NCBI GenBank assembly: GCA_940671915.1 | Contig: CALNVZ010003426.1 | Location: 36,193,024 to 36,257,023 of the forward strand | Source: Paracentrotus lividus | Taxonomy: Eukaryota; Echinodermata; Echinoidea; Camarodonta; Echinidae | Length of the DNA: 64,000 bases | Direction: 5' to 3' | In this document: positions 46,785 to 59,972 of the stretch, piece by piece | Position numbering within the stretch: the first letter of the stretch is position 1 | How the letters are laid out: each line of letters begins with the position of its first letter | The notes under the pieces: generated by a model | Seen by the model: only the letters and a program-made list of their open reading frames with translations | Databases searched by the model: none | Told to the model about the DNA's origin: nothing | Made by a program: the position numbers and the translations under genes

Positions 46785-46810
46785 GGGGGGGGGGCTGCAG
46801 CCCCCCCCCC
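46785..46810. repeat. Perfect palindrome G10-CTGCAG-C10
   Basis: Ten G, CTGCAG, ten C: a 26-bp perfect inverted repeat at the junction between the preceding repeat and the CGTTC element. Likely a relic of abutting transposon ends. Confidence 0.9.
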
Positions 46811-46834
46811 AGCCCCCGCGCTCCGCGGCCCTTG

Positions 46835-48152
46835 ATTATCAGCTTGAGTTACGAAGACGCATGAGGTCTGGCAAAAACGGGCTAGGGTTTTTATGGGAAA
46901 CGGGCACGCATTTGCGTTCAACACGTCTAGACACGGGCCGGATGAGGCATAAGAACGGAGATGTACTTTCTGGAGGCCGTTTGGTCGACGTAAGAACGAG
47001 TAAGAACGGATTTTGACGGATTAAAAACGACCCAGAACTAGTTAGGTCGGACGAAACGCCATTGGAAACGAGTTGGAACTGATTAAGAACGGTTTGAAAT
47101 AACTGGGGACGGGTTTGGATTGTTCAGACGGGTTCTGTTTCGTGGAAACGGTCATTTTTCACCCGATTTTAACTAGATACAACGGACTGCAGACGAGGCA
47201 AAGACGTGGTGACGTTTGAGACTGCTATACGAACGTTGTTCATCTTAATCCAGAAATAATTAGGTCAAATGTACGCGTTCTTTGCGGACAATGGCCGTTT
47301 TTCGTATTTATTCTAAAGTTGTGAGATTTCTGTAATTGTAACAATTAATGTGTGGCAATCAAATAGCTGATCTATTCGCTTATACTACTATCACACTGAA
47401 CAATTTCTTATATTATATTGAAATTATGCCAGAACGGGCTTAATCTATGTACACACCGAGTGGACGTACTTGAGACCTTATTCAATCTGCTCAGGACCTG
47501 ATAGCACGGGCTTGGATAGCAATATACGTTTCAATTTTTTAAACAGAACGGCATGTTATAACTCAGTTACACTGAGTTAGTTCTCACTGCGTTCTTGGTA
47601 TTTGTTGAACGGGCTCAATCTGTTTATAAACGGACTGAACGTAGTACAGACCTTTTAGAATCTAGGTACAGACCGTTTACAATCTGTTTACGAACTTGGC
47701 GAAGCGGCCCGAACGGAGAGAACGGAAAGGCATTTGATTTTTTTTAACATGTTCAAAAAAAATCGCACTGGCTTCCAGTTCTAAAATTAACGTAGTGACA
47801 ACGTTCCTTAAACGGGTAGGATTAGGCCTACTCTGAACGAGAAGACGTACTACGAACATGCTACCTAACTTTTATCATGCTGCGCATAGGCACTTTAGTG
47901 ACGGTTTGACCTGCTACGAACGGTAGCCTATAGAGTGAACGAGCTGTTTACTCGATCTGAACTGGATAACAACGTATTGCGACGCGATTAAGACGGAATA
48001 TGACGTAACGAGAACTATTTATAACTGCATAGTATGCTATTCAGAAATTTTTTTTTCAAAGTTATCAGTTCCAACCCGACCAAAGCCCGTTCAGCAATTT
48101 TTTTAAACAGGGCAAGAAGAACGTTATAGAACGACTCAGTGTGACGGCCCCC
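46835..48152 (-). mobile_element. CGTTC-type element, long partial copy
   Basis: Inverted copy of 30370 to about 31690, complete at the GGGGGCCGTCACACTGAG end (here cagtgtgacggccccc, followed by TTA). Several single-base deletions and insertions against the 30370 and 58436 copies. Confidence 0.75.
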
Positions 48153-48355
48153 TTATTTTGCAGCGACACCGGCTTTTGATGTAAGATATTATGGAAGTAT
48201 CATGCCATTTTGATAATTTTTCCCGAAATGACATTTGTTTTTAATCATATAACCTTTCAGTCTATCCCATTTTAGAATTACCAAAACTTTATCTCATCTT
48301 TAAGGAACCGCAAGAATCTTTTGAGAACTACCTCAGTGTGACAACGGCCTTTAGG

Positions 48356-48628
48356 AATTGTACTCGATTATATTCTAAATACATCTGTTCAGTCATCTCC
48401 ATTGCTATATACAGATGTGTTGTTTCCCCAAGATCCTAAATTGACGTATGATTCACCAAATGAACCCAATCACAAGTTGCCAAATTAACAAGCCTTAATT
48501 GTGCACGTTTGTTCAGATATGATCCCACGTTGCTGATAATTTGTAAATCATGATAAGACAAAGGCTATTTTACATCGTTGCAGTCATCGGGTAGTGAGAA
48601 TAAATAAAGTCATTCAATTCAATTCAAT
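48356..48628 (+). mobile_element. LINE/SINE 3' end with (TTCAA)n tail, copy A
   Basis: The sequence ends gagaataaataaagtc followed by attcaattcaattcaatg. The duplicate is at about 59370-59640. Just upstream (48330-48353) is a solo motif cctcagtgtgacaacggcc related to the CGTTC element end. Confidence 0.5.
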
Positions 48629-48961
48629 GTGTTACGTAGCATATAGTGTCGGTTACTCACTTACTTGTTCAATTGCCCTAATGATGTTTTAAAAGTAACA
48701 ATATAGCGATTTTATTTGATGACGATGAAAGTATAGGAGATTTACAGCTCAGTGGCAGGTAACGCGTCTTAAATGCCTTACAGCAGGTTGATTTTAAAAT
48801 ACCAAGTCTCTCGGATAGGAGTTGTGACCAAGAATGCCACTATTTGCTTGCCCCTACAAAAGTGTGATTCCATTCAGAACTTTCAAAAATACACATAAAT
48901 ACAAAATAACTTTGTTTCTTTTGTTTTATTATAAACATATATACAAAAATATAACGTTTAA

Positions 48962-49857
48962 CAGTGTGTCCCACAAAAATGCTAATGGCACTTTAGATGG
49001 GTATATATTAAAATTACAATATATATATGTTTATAACTTTACACCCGTAAACTACAATTGTTTTCTACAACTGGATGAAATTATGTGATATGGTCCAATA
49101 ATCACAAAGATATGAGCATTTTTTTCATCACACGTCAGGAAACCTCTCCATCCAAGTTTGTATATGAGTAGTACCGGATGTATTGAATAAACAAACCCAA
49201 GTTTGATCATTAATACTTTGATAAATATTTCACTGGTAATTATGAAATTTATATCACTGCAAAGTTCAACTCATTACCATTTTAATGATACCTTTCTCAG
49301 CTCATCAATATCATGTATCACTGAACCCCATTGTTTTAAATATGTCTTCAAAATTGTGAGTGTTCACTTTCACGCTCATTGATCATTGATGATCAAAGTT
49401 GGCGTTTTCCTTTCAGGCCCAATTGAATAACGCATCTCAAGAGCATGAAGTGAACATAACACTCACAATTTTGCAAGAATTTTCAGAACAATGGGGTCAG
49501 TGATGCGTGATGTTGGTGAGCTGAGACAAATATATTAGAATGGTAATGAGTTGCACTTTACAGTGATATAAATTTCATAGTCACTACTGAAATATTTTCA
49601 AATTATTAATGATCAAACTTTGGTTCTTTTATTCGATATACCCGGTACTAATTAATATGTGAAACTTGGATGGAGAGGTTTCCTGATGGTGATGAAAAAA
49701 TGCTCATATCTTTAGTAATATTGACCATATCACATAAAATTTCATCCAGTTACAGAAGATGAATGGTATTTTACGGGTTAGACATATAAACAATATAATA
49801 TTGTAGTTTTAATATTTAACCCATCTAAAGGCCATTAGCTTTTTTTGTGGACCACTG
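48962..49857. mobile_element. CAGTGTGTCCCACAAAAA foldback element, copy 2
   Basis: Same family as 38931-39836, within duplication copy A. The ends are cagtgtgtcccacaaaaat and ttttttgtggaccactg, with deletions relative to copy 3. Confidence 0.7.
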
Positions 49858-49899
49858 TATATGGAGACATCTGTCAACCATAACCACAAAACATACATA

Positions 49900-52800
49900 A
49901 ATCTATAAAGTACTGATATTACAAGATGAAAGAGCTACAAACATTTCAGCAGTCCGTTTAACATATATTGAAAAGTCAGGAAATAAAAGCCCTCAATATA
50001 TACTAGTATAACACTCTTAAGTACAACGTAGCCTACTAATAGAAAGAGATCACTTATTCATCATTTCCGTTATTCCTTTCAATCTCACCACCTATTGATC
50101 CATATACACTGAACTCCAAAACAAAAGAATCACACTACAAAATGTATTTACAATCAATTGGTACATGATTTTCAGATCGTAAAAATGTCATACTGAATAA
50201 ATTAAAGACTTTTTTTTTCTCAAAAGGCACTAAACTTTGATGAAAATTGAGTTACTGATGGCTTTCGGTACATACTTTTCTTTGAACATAAGTTGTTGTA
50301 TTGCAGCGAATACAAAAAAAAAAATACTTTTATTTCACTTAAGATGCCTATACAATATCTGGTAAACGAATGACATTTCTGTGAAGTTATATAAGTGTGA
50401 TTAGTCCATTGGAATTAAACCCTTAAAATGAAATCTCGCCCATTCTTGTTAAAGACCTTAATATAACTGCACCTAAGGAAATTCACTCTGGCAGGGCTCT
50501 TACATCACTGGTAAACAACGAGCAAATATACATGTACACTGTATATATTTTAATTTTTTCTATTTCAAAACTATCCTGAAATGATTACTTTAAACTTCTC
50601 AATCATGCTGTAGAGTAGTACTGTATTGTATTTTTGATAAGATTTTATTTGTCATGCATGCACTTCCTCTTAAAACTTTGTTTAAAGTATGTAATGTTTT
50701 GATTTTTTTCTTCAAGGTATTATGTTCGTATGTAGGGCCTATAGTTATAAATGTATAATATTTTAAGCCATTTTGCACAATAAGAATTTTAAATAAAGTG
50801 ATGAAGACATTTTAAAGCTGGGCTACAGTTTATAGCAAAGAGAGAACTGACATAAACTGATCACTTTGTCCGCATTGTCTGGATCGCATTGAAAGATAGT
50901 TGTGTGTGAAGTCATGTGCTATTCCTTCATGAGTTGGGCAAATTTTAGTTAAATGTCTGAAACAAAACTGCAATTTTAACTCTGAAGTTCACTATATTTT
51001 TATGTGAAGATTCGTTCACCAAAAAACTGAATTGCCATTGGTTTTGCCAAGTGAATACACCATTTGTATTAATTGTTGAAACTACACACATTGAATAGGT
51101 TTTTTTATTTAAATATCGTTTTACCACAACTGTTTTCAGAATGAAGCTTTCATTTTCCTGCCAGTGGATTCAAAATATAAACTATGCTTTTAAGATCTCT
51201 GAAACAACAACCCAGCTTTAAGATGTCAACTATGACCAATGCTGTTTTGCTATTAGAAATTTTCTTCACACACAATACAGTTAAACGATTGGCCCGAATT
51301 CAGTGTGTTTTAAAAACGTGGACTAAACATGGTATTATTTTAAATTGGTAATAGTATGCTTAATTCAAGCTTTTACCATGTTGAGTCCACTGTTTATTTA
51401 GTATCAAAATAAACAGTCGCGTTTCAACAGGGACTTGTAATTAAACCTGTGGCGACTATGCTTAACCCTCAAATGATGGGGGTAGCACCATGTCCCCCGC
51501 CTCGACACATTTCCGCTACCACTCCGCCCCCTCACGCCGCTTCTGAACATTTTTACTTAAGTCTCGCCGCCATTCTTAAAACCAATTTTTATGCTCTGAA
51601 AAATCGGTCTTACCTTTACGACGCTAGCCACGATCTTCAAAAAATTCCGTCAGAGCGAAAACAGCTCGAAAACCAGTGATTTTGTGTACAAAGTCAATGC
51701 AAATTGAAGCTTTCCTCACCTAAGTCATAAAGATATGATTATTTTCACTTTCATGACTGAAATCAATTATATTTAGCATAATTATGACCTTCAAAATGTT
51801 GTTCTTTAAATAATTTTTGAGAAAAAAACAAGAAAAACAAAAGGCCCGAAAAAACAAAGAAATACATAAGAAATTCATAAAACAATAAAATACATAAGAA
51901 AATAATTTCGATACCAGAATTTTTTCTATTGCAATTGTTAGGAATGCTATAAGTCTAATAATACACAAAATTAGCATTCCAGAGCGTTTATTTTTTCAAT
52001 TAGAGCAAAAGTATGATTTTGTGCATAAATTGCCATAATTAATCAGTATACAATTTTTTAATATTATATGAAAAAATTAACAGTGCAGTCTGTAGATTAC
52101 ATGGCTCACTACCATCGTGCAGCCTTGACAGCTACCAAAACACCCCAGTCTTATTAGGGTTAAACCATAGCAACAGCTATGAGTGCCCGCACCCTGTGAT
52201 AAATGCACATATCCGTATTGAACCTTTCTCAGTGTCTATTGATGAATAAAACGTAATTGTTACATATAAATCTGCATAATGCATGCCTTTCAGACCAGGG
52301 TTTATTAAAAACCATCTACCGGTATGTGAATTCAGGCCATGTTTTTCAAATACTGACATATTCTAGCCACAGCAGTAAAGAGTACTGGGTTATCACAAAA
52401 TGCACCTGATATATACCAATGTGTCAATAGAAGTCAATTATAGGCAGGCAATGCATTTAAATCACAAATTTAAATATGGCAGATTGAGTTTGCATCATGA
52501 CTTTGTTTCTGGTTGAAGCATTGCTTTCTAAATAAAAAATAAGGCACTTTTAGGAGAATTTGTTATCATGACTACTTTTCTGAGTTGTAACACTTCTTTC
52601 TGTAATGTCGTAATTAGAAGCTTCTTTACCTCTCCCTGTTATACATCTATTGTACCTCAGACGTGTTCTCTCAAGGTAACTTTTCAAAAAAAAATATCCT
52701 GCTTTCCCACTTTAGTCTGCGATTTGTCCCGCCCTAGCCTGTATTCTCCCCCCCCCTTCTCCCACACAAGCACCTCTTAAACTGTTGGAGACGAGCTGAT

Positions 52801-52950
52801 TTGGCCACAACACACATTCCCATAGACCTCAGCCCCCCGAATATATTCAGGCTCAGTCCCCAACAGGTTAAACGAAATTGAAATTGAATTACTGTATTTA
52901 GCCTCATTTTCTCTAGTCACGATGTTCAACGGTACTCGTAGCACCAAAGA
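49900..52950. other. Duplicated non-coding segment
   Basis: Includes (50500-50550) atacatgtacactgtatat, an A-rich segment with repeated atacataagaa words at 51860-51900 and a C run at about 52748. No gene supported; matches about 60900-63998. Confidence 0.5.
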
Positions 52951-52999
52951 GCTGTTATTAAAACCCTAAAAGTTAGTTAATGCCCACAAGGAAGCACTT

Positions 53000-55650
53000 T
53001 TACTTAAGAGAAGCCAGAGACTCTAACCCAAACACCACTAAGCGTGACCCCATGAGATTCTCCAACAAGACTAGTCCGGCAGTCAGCCCATTGACTTTTG
53101 GCCTAAAATGTGCATTGGAATGTTATAGTTTTTTTAAACTGATTTTGACTGGTAGGCACCTTCTATTTTAACAATCCACATCTCTGTCAGCATTGAGCAA
53201 TTTAAGCATATATGCCAAATACCAAAAATGGCCACCGGCAGCCATTTTGGATTTTACTTCACTTATTTTAACATACCTTGAATATTCAAAACATCGGAAT
53301 ATAGGGGTTTTAGGGTGGAGAATCCAATTTTAGAAGTTATTTTTGGTGATACGACATTTATGATGTTTAAATATTGAAATTGGGGTTGTATTAAAATCTG
53401 GACCCCCCCCCCCTCATAGATAGCCCTAGTGCCAATAAAATTTAGTAGGTAAACTGGAAGGATGTGATTTAGTCTTGAATATTTCCCTCCATTATTTTTT
53501 GTTTTTATAGAAAAAAAAAAAAACAGTTTATAGGTACTAGTATGGAATACGGGTTGATTTGAGAGAGGGTGGGGGGGGGGGTGGTAGTGCCCCAATTTTA
53601 TAACACATACTAGATACAAATCAAATATGGTTCACGTTATGACCGATGGCAAATATAATTTACTGACACCATATAGGCTACAATTTGCTTATAAAGGAAT
53701 CTTAGACAGGTTGCCGATTGGGCTGCCCTCATTTTTATGTACCAGAAATCAATTTTTTTAAGCAGAGTGTCTGAAGACACAGACTATCACATCAATTGGC
53801 TTGGATTTGATTATCAAAAGTTTATGTGATGAGCTGAAGAAGAGATTCTGTCAATCCCTGTAATAAATTTTCATTTTCATAATTATTATTGATTAAACAG
53901 ATAAAGAAAAGGAATGAATTTATTGAATTTATTTAGGTAATCCCATGAAGACATAATTAGGATCGTATTTATATCCAGGACCATGCGTTTTTCAAACCTT
54001 CTTCAGCCCACTAATACCAAATTAGAAGAAAAAAAGTGTGAGTAAGTTGATATGTAAAATAATTTTAAATTCCAAACAATGAAACTTGTTATTCAATTAC
54101 ATTTATACTTGATAACAGCACTTACTTTGTGCATTTAAATTTAAATATCCTTTTATAAAATTTAAGGAGAAAAAAAGGCATTAGATCTAGTATTAATAAT
54201 AGTCTGCATCAACTAAATAAAAAATAAAATGATATATATATTTTTAAATAATTATAATACATGTACACCTACCTTACAGGACAAAGACCTAGACTACACA
54301 TGTCTATCATTTGTAGTTATAGGCATACAGCCCTTTGTCGACCCATAGGCCTACAGTGTGGACCACAGATATCTAAGTTAGATGTGGACATCACTTATTT
54401 GGCCTTGCAAAACAGCCTCTGGATAATCTATAAGTCATGTTAAGCCTTTCATGGTAAGTTCACTGTACTATTGTGAAAGACAAAGTGGGTAAATATATCA
54501 AATAATTGGGGCTACATGTTTGCACCTGAGACATGGCATGCGAGACAGTTTTAAATATGGTTTTAAAAAATCATGTTCTTTAAAATATTTCTCTAATATG
54601 CCGAATATTTAATGCAGAAGATATCCTTCCTTGTATATTTCAAGGATATATTAATTCAGATTCACAAATTCACATATATACATAAACAGAAATAGAAGAT
54701 TTGATATTTCTAAATTACGAAAGATATATATATATATCTTATCTTTATAAGAAGAAATTTTACTTTGTAAGCTCTATATTCTCTCCTCTCTTCTATTAAT
54801 AATATATAATTTCAATATATTCTTGAGGATAGTTTAACATATCAGATCCCTTTCTTTATTTCAGATTTCTTTGATGTGAATCAAAGTAAAAACCTTTCAT
54901 CTGCTTAGCTGTTTGACAAATTGAGCAGTAACAGGTAATGAATGAACATTGTTAAAACTGTAATCAATATAATCTACAATTTTGTTGAAAGTATTGAAAC
55001 ATGAGGTCTAAGCACTGATAATGATTATGGGTTAAGTATTGTCCAGGGCATATAGAGATTCCCATCTGTTGCGTTGTCTTCTTTTTTTAATATAATGTCC
55101 AAAGTTTTATTCTTTCCTGGATTGGAAGGCAATTAGGGCGGAGAGGAAACTGATTTTTAAAGCTCAAAAGCTCATAAGAATGAAAAAGCTAATAATGGTT
55201 GATATGAAAGTACACCAAAATCAGAGTGAATATTTTAACATATGGAAAACATCTAATCATAGATTAACACTATTTTTATCATTAGCAGTATCTCCTTTCT
55301 CATCGTCATCATCATTATTGTGTGTTGGTCTTTGTCAAACATTTTTTTTTCTAAATGAGACTCTCAAACTATTAAATTCATTTCTCTTTATTCCACAGAT
55401 CTGGTTTTACTTGACCTAAACATGGAGGACGGATGCCTTCTTTATATGGAGGTTTTGACTGTGGTTGAAGAACACAAGACTTGTCTAGTCCTACAGAAAA
55501 GGTATAAAGACAATAATTAAGTGTAGCAAACAGTACGAAGATGGTATTCATGGAAAATTGAAAACAAAAAGTCAAATTCAACTCATAGAAATTGTACTGA
55601 CAGCTATTTTCATCCTACAAATGTAAAAGAAAGCTATCAAACGTAAAACA
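53000..55650. other. No gene recognised
   Basis: AT-rich, with C/G runs at 53402 and 53571. No family, RNA or inverted structure was identified. Confidence 0.4.
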
Positions 55651-55699
55651 ACAGTATAATGATCACACAACTTTTCACAGAATTCACAAAAATACGAAA

Positions 55700-58434
55700 C
55701 TGTCTCGACATTTCCAGATTTCAATTTTCGTCAACACTGCCTGTACTTCTGGAGGTATGTCTGACTAGAGAAATCCCCAAACCCTACAAGGTGGCAGCCT
55801 GCCTTTGTCTGCAGACAAAGAGAAAGACCAGACAGCAGGTCCTTAAAACAAGAAACTCTTGACAACCTGTAGTGAGAGGAAATGACAAGGTGGGCATCAG
55901 AAGTCCGACTCAGGATTTCTGGGCTTTAAGGTACTTGCAATGCAGCTGATGCACTGCTACCATGTTGATTCGTTTAAAGATTTCGACTGACTCGTATTCT
56001 CCTTACGCAGATGTCGCCAAAAGGAAAACCGAATACAAAGATGAGGCTTTTTAATCTTTAGTTCAGGAAATGTCAAATGACCAATCAAAGATTTGGAATT
56101 CGTAGAACTTTTTAAGCTGTACACAGAGAGTGGAGGACATGCGTGTGTCAAGAGAGTACTTGTAGCTAAAATATCCTGAACACTTTAAGGACAATCTCAT
56201 GGCATTGTCATTACCCCGGTTGTAGCAACAATTCAGCATTCAAGAGCAGGGCAAAAACATCCTCAGGTCATCCCAGACTTAGAAGATGACTGCGACCTTG
56301 CAGTTTCATGAGGTAAAAGACATGATACCCAAGAAACCAAGACAATGAAAATGAAAGAAACAAGTACATGAGTTTGATAGAATACGCTGGAAGAAAAAAG
56401 CAGAATCAAGTGACACTGTTCTCCAATCTCTTGGCACAGTTGTCTCCTAAGCTCGACAGCACACTTCCAGCTTTCTCATTGCAAAATGATCACATCTGTG
56501 CTGACAGACTTCCCAACTCAGTTACAGATCACCTTGGCCGTCCTTTTGAGAGATTCCAAGGAGTGGTGAAAGACTATGAATGACTTCGGTGTGACATGCA
56601 CTTATGATGGAATTACTGGCTTACAAAAGATCAGTAGCCGTAGAAGCTAGCAAGGGGAGTAAATTGACTGCCATATCGAGTGCTGAAGATGTCTTAGTCA
56701 AAATTACGCCGGCAACTTTGACGCCAGATAGTGCATCTCAGAATGGAAAATTGGCAACGAATTCATTGCAGTTCTTATGACACAACCTGAGGGCAACTCT
56801 GACCAACCTCACAACATGAAGTCCCACGTCTAAAGAAATGAAATGTCAACAAAAAATTGACTACAAAGTACACTGTGAGGTATAATGGTCCAAGAAGCCA
56901 GAGATGCAACCAATTCAAGTATCAAGTTCTACCACTGAAAGTCATTGCGCAGATGGCAGTGTCGAGACAACGAGCCAAAAAAGTGACTTTCACTTTCCTG
57001 AAAAGGGTGAATTCAGAATGACAAACTCCACTTCAATGGTTACAAACACGGTCACTTGCGTGATGAAGGGAAAACCTCGACAGCCAAGAACAAAGGCAGT
57101 ATACATGCCCACCGGCTCATCCTGACACAATTAATGACAGCCACTGAGCCAAAGCACAAGAAGATTGGACAGAAAGAATGTGCGTCAGAAGTACACATTG
57201 TTCACAGTTGACTAACAGCTTCATACAAATTGTTAATAGACGTGAAGTGGCATACCCAGACTTTGTATCAGAACTCATCCCCTCGGTTGGTGGTATGCAC
57301 TTCGATGAGAGTCCTTGTTGGTTTTCAGTCTGAACCACTCATGCTGACACTGGCCTTGCAGAGTCCTAGCATTCACTATCTGGAGTGTTGGCAGATGATG
57401 ACAGTGAAAGAATTCCTATGAACATTCGACGAGCCCTATGCAGGAATGTAGGTTGAAGAGCTCCTTCGACATATTCTCCTCCGCACTTCGGTCAGTGCAC
57501 GTCCCAAGAAGAAACTTTCATGGCAGGAACTGATTAGCCTCTCGTTTACAAAAGCCTGGACAGCACATGATTGGATTCAAAATCTTCATCAAGCCTGATG
57601 TTCATCATGATGGCGTATGTAAACCGACTGAACGAGAGACAGCTGATTCGGGCCCTTCATCATGTTACACATGAAGCTCATATCCTCATACTTTACTTTT
57701 TTTGACATCCCTCCCATCATGTCATATTCATGCCTCGATATTACTTTGTGTTATCTCAGAGCATGAAGACGTCTGCCCCAAGGGAGCTTCAGAAGTTGCT
57801 CGGCGAAGTCAACATGCTCAAAACATAAGGCAGGTATTTGGAATGAGCGCATTTGGAAAGTGACATGTATAATTGAGACGACGTTTATGATATACGACAT
57901 GGAAGACCGCCGGCATCACGGAATCACCAGCCCAAATCCAGAGACCATAGGAGACATGGGCCCTTGGTTTGCACGTTTGGGCCAGATGACTTCAAGATCT
58001 ATCGAGACATTCGTGGAAAAGATCATTGGCCGCAATGTGACAAAACATAAAGAAGAGTAATGCCATATCGGTCACTGCAGGATAGAGCATCGACAGAAGA
58101 GTATCAAGTAAATTAACACCTCATACCATCCTTGAGATGCCAAATGACTCACCAAAGTTTTGTTAATCGTCTTGAACGGACCCGCATCAAGCCTCAGACT
58201 CGGTTGTCAATCGCATAATGCTGAAGAACTAGGATTCAACAATGGAGAAATTGCGAGCCGTAATTTCTCCCACGAGGCTTCTACTCTGCAAATCCAGAAG
58301 GCTTTCCTGATGCATGTCTGGAAAGAGGCAATCGACATTGAGGTCAAGTGTATGACACTAAAACTGATCTACTCACGACATATTGAGTACAGAAGTAGGA
58401 TCTGGATCATATTGTGAAGATTCTCCGGGCTTAA
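55700..58434 (+). pseudogene. Frameshifted copy of a large multicopy invertebrate gene family of unknown function
   Basis: Successive plus-strand fragments in shifting frames keep the order of a long protein found in many copies in echinoderm, cnidarian and lancelet genomes (recognised from memory; no search run). Islands: EVCLTREIPKPYKVAACLC (55763), HFKDNLMAL (56180), LAQLSPKLDSTLPAF (about 56430), FGVTCTYDGI (56584), SKGSKLTAISSAEDVLVK (56649), VLMTQPEGNSD (56770), TKAVYMP (57090), AYPDFVSELIPSVGGMHF (57250), MMTVKEF then MNIRRAL (57396-57440), GIWN (about 57836), IIETTFMIYD (57870), GITSPNPETI (57920), KHKEE (58046), KLIYSR (58360). More than ten frameshifts or stops break it, and it ends abruptly where the CGTTC element begins. 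Whether it is decayed or only mis-sequenced is unclear, because the neighbouring copy A is indel-rich too. The family's function is not known to me. Confidence 0.65.
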
Positions 58435-58435
58435 T

Positions 58436-59156
58436 CTATGTACACACGGAGTGGACGTACTTGAGACCTATTTCAATCTGCTCAGGACCTGATAGCACGG
58501 GCTTGGATAGCAATATACGTTTCAATTTTTAAACAGAACGGCATGTCATAACTCCAGTTACACTGAGTTAGTTCTCACTGCGTTCTTGGTAGTTTTTGTT
58601 GAACGGGCTCAATCTGTTTATAAACGGACTGAACGTAGTACAGACCTTTTAGAATCTAGGTACAGACCGTTTACAATCTGTTTACGAACTTGGCGAACGG
58701 GCCCGAACGGAGAGAACGGAAAGGCATTCCGATTTTTTTTAACATGTTCAAAAAAAATCGCACTGGCTTCCAGTTCTAAAATTAAACGTAGTGACAACGT
58801 TCCTTAAACGGGTAGGACTTAGGCCTACTCTGAACGAGAAGGACGTACTACGAACATGCTACCTAACTTTTATCATGCTGCGCATAGGCACTTTAGTGAC
58901 GGTTTGGACGTGCTACGAACGGTAGGCCTATAGAGTGAACGAGCTGTTTACTCGATCTGAACTGGATAACAACGTATTGCGGACGCGATAAAGACGGAAT
59001 TGACGTAACGAGAACTATTTATAACTGCATAGTATCGTATTCAAGAAATTTTTTTTTCAAAGTTATCAGTTCCAACCCGACCAAAGCCCGTTCAGCAATT
59101 TTTTTAAGAACGGGCAAGAAAGAACGTTATAGAACGACCTCAGTGTGACGGCCCCC
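58436..59156 (-). mobile_element. CGTTC-type element, partial copy in duplication copy B
   Basis: Inverted copy of about 30370-31092. Its sequence agrees closely with the 30370 element, and it is complete at the cagtgtgacggccccc end, followed by TTA (59157-59159). Its other end is abrupt at cgggcttaatc, directly against the pseudogene. Confidence 0.75.
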
Positions 59157-59972
59157 TTATTTTGCAGCGACACCGGCTTTTGATGTAAGATATTATGGAA
59201 GTATCATGCACATTTATGATAATTTTTCCCGAAATGACATTTGTTTTTAATCATATAACCTTTTCAGTCTATCCCATTTTTAGAATTACCAAAACTTTAT
59301 CTCATCTTTAAGGAACCGGCAAGAATCTTTTGAGAACTACCTCAGTGTGACAACGGCTTTAGGAATTGTACTCGATTATATTCTAAATACATCTGTTCAG
59401 TCATCTCCATTGCTATATACAGATGGTTGTTTCCCCAAGATCCTAAATTGACGTATGATTCACCAAATGAACCCAATCACAAGTTGCAAAATTAACAAGC
59501 CTTAATTTGTGCACGTTTTGTTCAGATATGATCCCACGTCTGATAATTTGTAAATCATGATAAGACAAAGGCCTATTTTACATCCGTTGCAGTCATCGGG
59601 TAGTGAGAATAAATAAAGTCATTCAATTCAATTCAATGTGTTACGTAGCATATAGTGTCCGGTTACTCACTTACTTGTTCAATTGCCCTAATGATGTTTT
59701 AAAAGTAACAATATAGGAGTTTTATTTGATGACGATGAAAGTATATGGAGATTTACAGCTCAGTGGCAGGTAACGGTCTTAAATGCCTTACAGCATTGAT
59801 TTTAAAATACCAAGTCTCTCGGATAGGAGTTGTGACCAAAGATCCACTATTTGCTTGCCCCTACAAAACGTGTGATTCCATTCAGAACTTTCAAAAATAC
59901 ACATAAATACAAAATAACTTTGTTTCTTTTGTTTTTATTATAAACATATATACAAAAAATATAACGTTTATA

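Larger units (their letters stand above)
47435..52952. repeat. Large duplication, copy A (indel-rich)
   Basis: Collinear with 58436-64000 over 5.5 kb (offset 11001 at the start, 11048 at the end). Where a third copy exists (the 30370 element), copy B agrees with it and A does not: at 47455 A has acaccgagtgg against acacggagtgg in the other two. The pattern of single-base indels resembles uncorrected long-read sequence. Confidence 0.85.
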
